Shown: positions 58,926 through 64,000 of the stretch, piece after piece
Layout of the letters: each line of letters opens with the position of its first letter
Position numbering within the stretch: position 1 is the first letter of the stretch
NCBI RefSeq assembly: GCF_027594505.1
Contig: NZ_CP115149.1
Span: 62,001-126,000, forward strand
From: Tepidiforma flava
Lineage (GTDB): Bacteria; Chloroflexota; Dehalococcoidia; Tepidiformales; Tepidiformaceae
DNA length: 64,000 nucleotides
Reading direction: 5' to 3'
Position numbers and translations under genes: made by a program
The notes under the pieces: generated by a model
What the model saw: the letters and a program-made list of their open reading frames with translations, nothing else
Told to the model about the DNA's origin: nothing
Databases searched by the model: none

Positions 58926-59893
58926 ATGGCGACGCGTCGGCGGGTGATCGCGGCGCTCGGGCTCGGGCTGGCTGCGCCGGGCGCCATCCTCGGCGGGGCG
59001 GTCCGGGCTGCCGGGGCGCCGGGCGGGCTGGCGCAGGCGCAGGCCGGGCTGCCGCACCGGGTGGTGCTGCCGGGCGTCGGGACGGACGGGCCGCGGCCGG
59101 CGGTTCGGCTGTCATTCCGGACGCCGTTCCAGGGCGGGGCAATTTACCCGGAAGTCGAGCATGCGGTGACGGCGGCGGCCCGGGTCTTTGGCCGGGTGTC
59201 GCCGCTGAGCCCGGGGCCGCGGGGCGTCGAGGGGTTCGTCGGTTTCGGTGTAGCCGACCCGCCGGGCCCGGCCGTGCTGGAGGTGACCGCGACGGACGCC
59301 GTCGGGGGACGTTCCGGTTCACGGAGCCGATTACCGTTCGGGCGACGCAGTGGACGTGGGACGACATCTGGCTGCCGCCGCCGGACCCGAACGCGCCGCC
59401 GCCCGAAGGGCCGCCGCTCGAGCCCGAGCAGCCGCGGCTCGATGCCCTGTACGCAACGGTGACGCCGCGGCAGTGGGCGCTGCCGTTCATCATCCCGATC
59501 GAGCTGGGCGGCGAGGTGTGGGTGAGCGGGTATTTCGGCGAGCAGCGGTCGTTCAACGGCGGGCCGCGGACGGGGCACCACGGCGGGACGGATATCGCAG
59601 CGCCCGCCGGCACCCCGGTGCGGAGCACGAACCACGGAACGGTGGTGATGTCCGAACTGACGCTGGTGCGCGGGAACCTGGTGGTGGTGGACCACGGCGG
59701 CGGCGTGCTTTCCTGTTATGGGCATCTCTCGGAGCGGAGCGTGGAAGTCGGCCATGCGGTGCGGCGCGGCGACGTGGTCGGGCGGGTCGGGTCGACCGGG
59801 CTTTCGAGCGGGCCGCACCTCCACTGGGAGCTTTCGGTGGCGGGGGTGCTGGTCGACGGGCTGCGGTGGCTGGACGGGACGCAGGGGTTTTAG
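58926..59893 (+). CDS. M23-family metallopeptidase (frameshifted)
   Basis: 322 residues after repair near 59310. N-terminal signal-like segment RRRVIAALGLGLAAPGAILG, a beta-rich spacer, a proline-rich linker, then the LytM zinc peptidase domain: GPRTGHHGGTDIAAPAGTPV (first His and Asp ligands), VVVDHGGGVLSCYGHLS and GLSSGPHLHWELSVAG (HxH). Cleaves peptidoglycan cross-links or regulates cell-wall hydrolysis. ATG 58926 follows TAGCCT (58914-58919) by 6 nt, a leaderless layout. Confidence 0.85.
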
Positions 59894-60065
59894 GGGCCGT
59901 TCGGGCGCTGAACAGGGGACCTATCAGTCACTTTTCACGCTGGCGCTTGCGCGAGCATCGGCGCCGGTGGCACGCTGGTGGCACGGGGAACGCAGGCGCG
60001 GGACCGCCTGCACGAAGCAGAGCTCGAGGCTGGCCATGCCGCCAGGAAAGGCTACGTAGCAGGGC

Positions 60066-60994
60066 ATGATCGTCGCGCAGCGCCTCGCCATCCTCGCCGC
60101 GATTCTCACCGTCGTTCTCATCGGGGTCGGGGCATTCGTCCGGGCGACCGGTTCCGGGCTCGGATGCCCCGACTGGCCGCTGTGCCACGGGCAGGCGATC
60201 CCGCCGGGGCACCAGGAGGCGTGGATCGAGTTCTCGCACCGGTTCGTCGCGTCCATCGTCGGCGTGCTGGTCATCGCCGTGGCGGTGCTGGCATGGAAGT
60301 ACTACCGCCACGTGCCCCTCATCACGTGGCTGGCGACGGCGACGGTGCCGCTCGTCGGGTTCCGAGGGCTGCTGGGCGCGATTACGGTCGTGCGCGAGCT
60401 GCCGCCGGAGATCGTGGCGACACACCTCGTGACGGCGATGATCGTGCTGTCCTGCGTCATCGTCGTGGCGGTAGGCATGTACATGGAGGACGAGCGGCAC
60501 CGGGCCTTTTTCGAACGGACGCGAGGGATCGGGCGGGTGCCCGGCGCGTGGGCCCGGCAGGGCTGGGCTGGCTCGCGGTCACCTTCTGGGTCGGCGGGTA
60601 TATGGCGGAGAGCGGCGCGGCGACCGCCTGTTCGGGCTGGCCGCTGTGCAACGGCGGCGTGCTGCCGGCGGCCGACGACCAGGAGATTACGCATATGCTC
60701 CACCGGTACCTCGCGGGCGGGTTCGTGTTCCTCGTGGTGCCGGCGCTGATCACCGCCTGGCGGCGGCGCGGCGAGCTGCCGTGGGCGAAGCCGTATGCGC
60801 TGGCGCTGGGGGTGCTGTACGCGGCGCAGGTGCTGGTCGGCGCGCTGAACGTCTGGTACACGTTCCCGGACCCGCTGACGGTGGCGCACACGGCGATCGC
60901 CGGGTGCATCTGGGGCGTGCTGAGCGCCGGGGCGGCGCTGGCCTTCTACGAGCCGTACCGCGCCGCGGCGGGGCGCGCCCATGCCGCGAGCTGA
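60066..60994 (+). CDS. ctaA: Heme A synthase CtaA/COX15 (frameshifted)
   Basis: 309 residues after one repair near 60560. Eight-helix heme A synthase: GAFVRATGSGLGCPDWPLCH with paired Cys, EFSHRFVASIVGVLV, ATHLVTAMIVLSCVIV, ATACSGWPLCNGGVLP (second Cys pair), EITHMLHRYLAGGFVF and VAHTAIAGCIWGV. The His in EFSHR, THL, HMLHR and AHTA are the expected heme ligands. Oxidises the heme O methyl group to make heme A for the oxidase genes that follow. Confidence 0.9.
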
Positions 60995-61003
60995 GGCGCC
61001 CGC

Positions 61004-61899
61004 ATGACCGCAGAGATGGCCTTCACGGCCCGGAGTTCGCTGGCGGCGACGGTTCGCAATTACATCATCCTGACCAAGCCGCGGGTGATTTCGCTGCTGC
61101 TGGTGACGACGGTGCCGGCGATGGTGGTGGCGGCCGGCGGCTGGCCGGGGACGTGGCTGGTGCTCGCGACGCTCATCGGGGGACGGCCTCGGCGGCCGGC
61201 GCGAACGTCATCAACTGCTGGTACGACCGCGACATCGACGCCATCATGCGGCGGACCCGGGAGCGGCCGACGGTGACAGGGGCCGTGCCGCCGGGACACG
61301 CGCTGGCGTTCGGCATCGCGCTGGGGGCCGGCGCCTTCGTATTCTTATGGGCGACGACGACGCTGGCCGCTGCGGTGCTCGCGCTGGCCGCGCTCTTGTT
61401 TTATGTCTTCATCTACACGATGTGGCTGAAGCGGCGGACGCCGCAGAACATCGTGATCGGCGGCGCGGCGGGAGCGTTCCCGCCGGTGGTGGGCTGGGCG
61501 GCGGTGACGGGCGAGGCGCCGCTGGCGGCGTGGGTGATGTTCGCCATCGTGTTCTTCTGGACGCCGCCGCATTTTTGGGCGCTCTCGCTGCGCCTCGAGG
61601 GCGATTACGCGCGGGCCGGCGTGCCGATGCTGCCCGTCACGGACGGGCCGGCGTACACGCGCGCGCAAATCCTGCGGTACACGCTGATGCTCATCCCGGT
61701 GACGCTGCTGCTGGGCCCGGCCGCGGACATGGGCCTGGTCTACTACGCGGCTGCGACGGGGCTCGGCGCGGCCTTCGCGTGGATGGCGTGGCGGCTCTGG
61801 CGGGAGCCGGGTTCGATGCCCCCGATGCGGGTGTACAAGTTCTCGCTGCTGTACCTGGGACTGCTGTTCGTTGCGATGGGCGTGGACGCTGCGCTGTAG
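61004..61899 (+). CDS. ctaB: Protoheme IX farnesyltransferase CtaB/CyoE (frameshifted)
   Basis: 298 residues after one repair near 61183. UbiA-superfamily prenyltransferase: [40 protein letters not shown] (NxxxDxxxD), [40 protein letters not shown] and [13 protein letters not shown]. Makes heme O from protoheme. 9 nt after ctaA. Its product feeds ctaA and the oxidase. Confidence 0.9.
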
Positions 61900-61990
61900 C
61901 CGGCGCGGGGCTCGAACGGCGTTCGGGGGCTTATGACAGCCAGCCGACAAGGGCCGATGGGACAAGGTTCAGGGGCCGGGTTTCCGTTCC

Positions 61991-62019
61991 TTGACAGGGT
62001 AGAGGGGCGGGTCTATAAC
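61991..62019 (+). promoter_or_regulatory. Promoter of the cytochrome oxidase genes
   Basis: TTGACA (61991-61996), 17-nt spacer, TATAAC (62014-62019); about 90 nt ahead of coxB. A near-consensus sigma-70-type promoter in the 209-nt gap after ctaB. Confidence 0.75.
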
Positions 62020-62108
62020 TCGATTGCGACGCCGTTCACAACCGAAACCCTGGCGCGAAGTGTGCCTGCGAGCCGGGGATGCGACGGGTCGGGAGGGGAG
62101 CCAGGAGT

Positions 62109-62909
62109 ATGCCGTCTACGGGGAAACTGCGAGTCATCCGCCGGGTCAACCTGCTGATTTCCGCGGCACTCCTGGCCATCGCAAGCATCTCGCCCGCATT
62201 CGCCGGCTGGGGCATGCCGGAGCCGATCACCGACCAGGCGAAGCGCATCCAGGACCTCTGGGTGTTCACCCTCATCATCGCCGTCGCGGTCTTCTTCGCG
62301 GTCGAGGGCGCGCTGCTCTACGCCATCATCCGGTACCGGAAGAAGAGCGACGCACTGCCGAAGCAGACCCATGGGAGCACCGCGCTCGAAATCGTCTGGA
62401 CGACGATCCCGGTGCTCATCGTCATCACCCTGTTCTCGTACTCCTTCATCGTGCTGCGGGATGTCGAGAAGAAGGCGCCGAGCGACGCGCTGAGCATCGA
62501 GGTCGACGGGTTCCAGTTCTCGTGGCAGTTCACGTACGACCTGGCGCGCCTCGGTCAGGGGCAGGCGCCGGCGCAGGAAGGCACGTTCTCCATCATCGGC
62601 ACGGCGGCGAACGAGCCGACCTTCGTCATCCCGGTGGGCGAGCCGGTGGAATTCCGGCTGAAGTCGAACGACGTCATCCACTCGTTCTACCTGCCGAATT
62701 TCCACTACAAGCTGGACGTCGTGCCTGGCCGCGACAACCGGTTCGTGATTACGGCGAACCAGACGGGCGAGTTCACCGGCCAGTGCGCTGAGCTGTGCGG
62801 CATCAACCACGCGCTGATGCGGTTCCACGTGCGGGTGGTCGAGCGGGCGGAGTTCGACACATGGGTGGCAGAGCAGGTGGCGAACAAGGCCACCGTGCGG
62901 CAGCCGTGA
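62109..62909 (+). CDS. coxB: Cytochrome c oxidase subunit II
   Basis: 266 residues, intact. Signal/first helix NLLISAALLAIASISPAFA, two membrane helices, then the CuA cupredoxin: IEVDGFQFSWQFTYDLARLG, NDVIHSFYLPNFHYKLDVVP and TGQCAELCGINHALMRFHVR. The CuA ligands His, Cys, Glu, Cys, His and Met are present (CAELCGINHxxM). Accepts electrons from cytochrome c. RBS CAGGAG before ATG 62109. Confidence 0.93.
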   Translation: MPSTGKLRVIRRVNLLISAALLAIASISPAFAGWGMPEPITDQAKRIQDLWVFTLIIAVAVFFAVEGALLYAIIRYRKKSDALPKQTHGSTALEIVWTTIPVLIVITLFSYSFIVLRDVEKKAPSDALSIEVDGFQFSWQFTYDLARLGQGQAPAQEGTFSIIGTAANEPTFVIPVGEPVEFRLKSNDVIHSFYLPNFHYKLDVVPGRDNRFVITANQTGEFTGQCAELCGINHALMRFHVRVVERAEFDTWVAEQVANKATVRQP

Positions 62910-62997
62910 GCGGAGCGGCGGCACCACGATGGGCTCAACGCCGGACGGCAGCCCGGCGGGTCAGCAACGCTGAGGCCAAGGAGGCCCGGGAGGAAGC

Positions 62998-64000
62998 ATG
63001 ACGAGCATCGCAATCCCACGACCGGCATACGCCGAACGGCCCTGGATCCTCGACTGGTTGACGACCGTCGACCACAAGAAACTGGGGATCCTCTACCTCT
63101 ACACGACCATGTTCTTCTTCGCGGTGGGCGGCATCCTGGCGCTGCTGGTCCGGGCGCAGCTGGCCGTGGCGGACAACACGTTCGTGAACAACGACGCGTA
63201 CAACCAGCTCTTCACGATGCACGCGTCGGCGATGCTGTTCCTCTTCATCATCCCGGTTTGGGCGGGCTTCGGGAACTACATCGTGCCGCTGCAGATCGGC
63301 GCCGCCGACATGGCGTTCCCGCGGATCAATGCGCTGTCGTTCTGGCTCATCCCGCCCGCGGGGCTGCTGATGTTCTCGGGCTTCCTCTTTGGGGGCGCGT
63401 CTGACGTTGGCTGGACGGCGTACAGCCCGCTCGCGCGGAGCTCGGGCGTCGGGCTGGACCTGTGGATCATCGCCGTCATCATCCTCGGCGTTTCCTCGAC
63501 GATCGGCGCGGCCAACTTCATGGTGACGATGTTCCGGATGCGGGCGCCGGGCATGACGATGTTCCGCATGCCGATCTTCTGCTGGACGATGCTGGTGACG
63601 GCGGTGCTGCAGCTGCTCGCGACGCCGGTGCTTGCCTCCGGCCTTGCGATGCTCTACATCGACCGGAACTTCGGCGGCTCGTTCTTCGACCCGAACGGCG
63701 GCGGCAACGCCATCCTGTGGCAGAACATCTTCTGGTTCTATTCGCACCCCGCGGTCTACATCATGATCCTGCCCGGCATGGGCATCATCTCGGAGATCCT
63801 GCCCGTATTCGCCCGGAAGCCGCTGTTCGGCTACAAGGCGTTCGTCTTCGCGACGATGGGCATCGGCGGCCTCGGCTTCAGCGTGTGGGCCCACCACATG
63901 TTCACGACGGGCGCGGTGCTGAAGCCGTGGTTCGGCTTCATGACCTTCATGATCGGCGTGCCGACGGGCGTGAAGATGTTCAACTGGCTCGGGACGCTCT
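62998..64000 (+). CDS. coxA: Cytochrome c oxidase subunit I, N-terminal part
   Basis: 334 residues visible, no break, running off the right edge. Heme-copper oxidase: TVDHKKLGILYLYTTMFFF, NQLFTMHASAMLFLFIIPV (low-spin heme His), DLWIIAVIILGVSSTIGAAN, WQNIFWFYSHPAVYIMILP (CuB His and the cross-linked Tyr four residues on) and WAHHMFTTGAVLK (two CuB His). This is the type A oxidase layout. RBS GGAGGAAG before ATG 62998. Confidence 0.93.
   Translation, partial: MTSIAIPRPAYAERPWILDWLTTVDHKKLGILYLYTTMFFFAVGGILALLVRAQLAVADNTFVNNDAYNQLFTMHASAMLFLFIIPVWAGFGNYIVPLQIGAADMAFPRINALSFWLIPPAGLLMFSGFLFGGASDVGWTAYSPLARSSGVGLDLWIIAVIILGVSSTIGAANFMVTMFRMRAPGMTMFRMPIFCWTMLVTAVLQLLATPVLASGLAMLYIDRNFGGSFFDPNGGGNAILWQNIFWFYSHPAVYIMILPGMGIISEILPVFARKPLFGYKAFVFATMGIGGLGFSVWAHHMFTTGAVLKPWFGFMTFMIGVPTGVKMFNWLGTL

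Noticed and set aside
1-64000. CRISPR arrays, insertion sequences, integrases, phage genes, toxin-antitoxin or known defence systems
   Set aside because: No regular repeats, transposase or integrase motifs, or recognisable defence domains were seen in either strand.

Overview
The window is a 64 kb piece of a high-GC chromosome. Gene content fits an aerobic, probably thermophilic member of Chloroflexota (Tepidiforma/Dehalococcoidia-like). The evidence is five LLM-class (F420/FMN) oxidoreductases, a split methylmalonyl-CoA mutase, a crotonyl-CoA carboxylase/reductase, many acyl-CoA enzymes, an aa3-type oxidase and few Shine-Dalgarno leaders. The phylum call is inference from gene content only.

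Data quality dominates the reading. About 45 of 65 protein genes are broken by single-base slips, nearly always one missing base in a run of three or more G or C. Joining the frames restores normal family lengths and motifs. I therefore treat them as genes with sequence errors, not pseudogenes, and give coordinates from real start to real stop across the slips.

Layout. 1-3.5 kb: SDR end, uppP, small enzymes, metallophosphoesterase. 3.6-13.5 kb: one operon of a FecCD-type permease, ATPase and binding lipoprotein, then CobN, ChlI and ChlD chelatase subunits and a Crp-like regulator, a cobalt/corrinoid uptake and metal-insertion unit. 13.7-14.4 kb: truncated DUF1848 gene and tRNA-Met. 14.6-17.1 kb: thiosulfate/sulfur module (YeeE transporter, TusA, rhodanese lipoprotein) behind a perfect inverted-repeat operator. 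17.2-25 kb: DUF192, PhoD, LLM oxidoreductase, acyl-CoA dehydrogenase, then copper module copC plus a CopC-CopD-cytochrome c fusion. 25-38.6 kb: catabolic genes (phosphotransferase/DUF6285, LLM enzymes, acetoacetate-decarboxylase-like proteins, YyaL, D-aminoacylase, inositol-phosphatase-like).

38.6-47.0 kb is a long minus-strand operon running from the methylmalonyl-CoA mutase large subunit through DinB, epimerase and VOC proteins, the B12-binding subunit, MeaB, a TIGR03936 protein, GNAT, a histidine phosphatase, FtsB and tilS. 47.5-50.4 kb: degenerate response regulator, coiled-coil protein, SnoaL-like protein, epoxide hydrolase. 50.4-52.3 kb lies between tRNA-Phe and tRNA-Asn. It carries an orphan 83-residue protein behind a leader with two different S-adenosylmethionine aptamers in tandem, plus a low-GC cysteine-rich gene. 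52.5-59.9 kb: Gfo/Idh oxidoreductase, Ccr, MFS transporter, acyl-CoA dehydrogenase, MaoC hydratase, PH-domain protein, M23 peptidase. 60-64 kb: heme A synthesis (ctaA, ctaB) and cytochrome c oxidase coxB and coxA (coxA runs off the end).

Together the genes describe propionyl/ethylmalonyl-CoA carbon flow with B12 supply, terminal oxidase assembly with copper handling, and sulfur uptake. The most unusual item is the tandem SAM-aptamer leader at 50857-51237. A second pattern is repeated -10 boxes 6-7 nt upstream of start codons, implying leaderless mRNAs.
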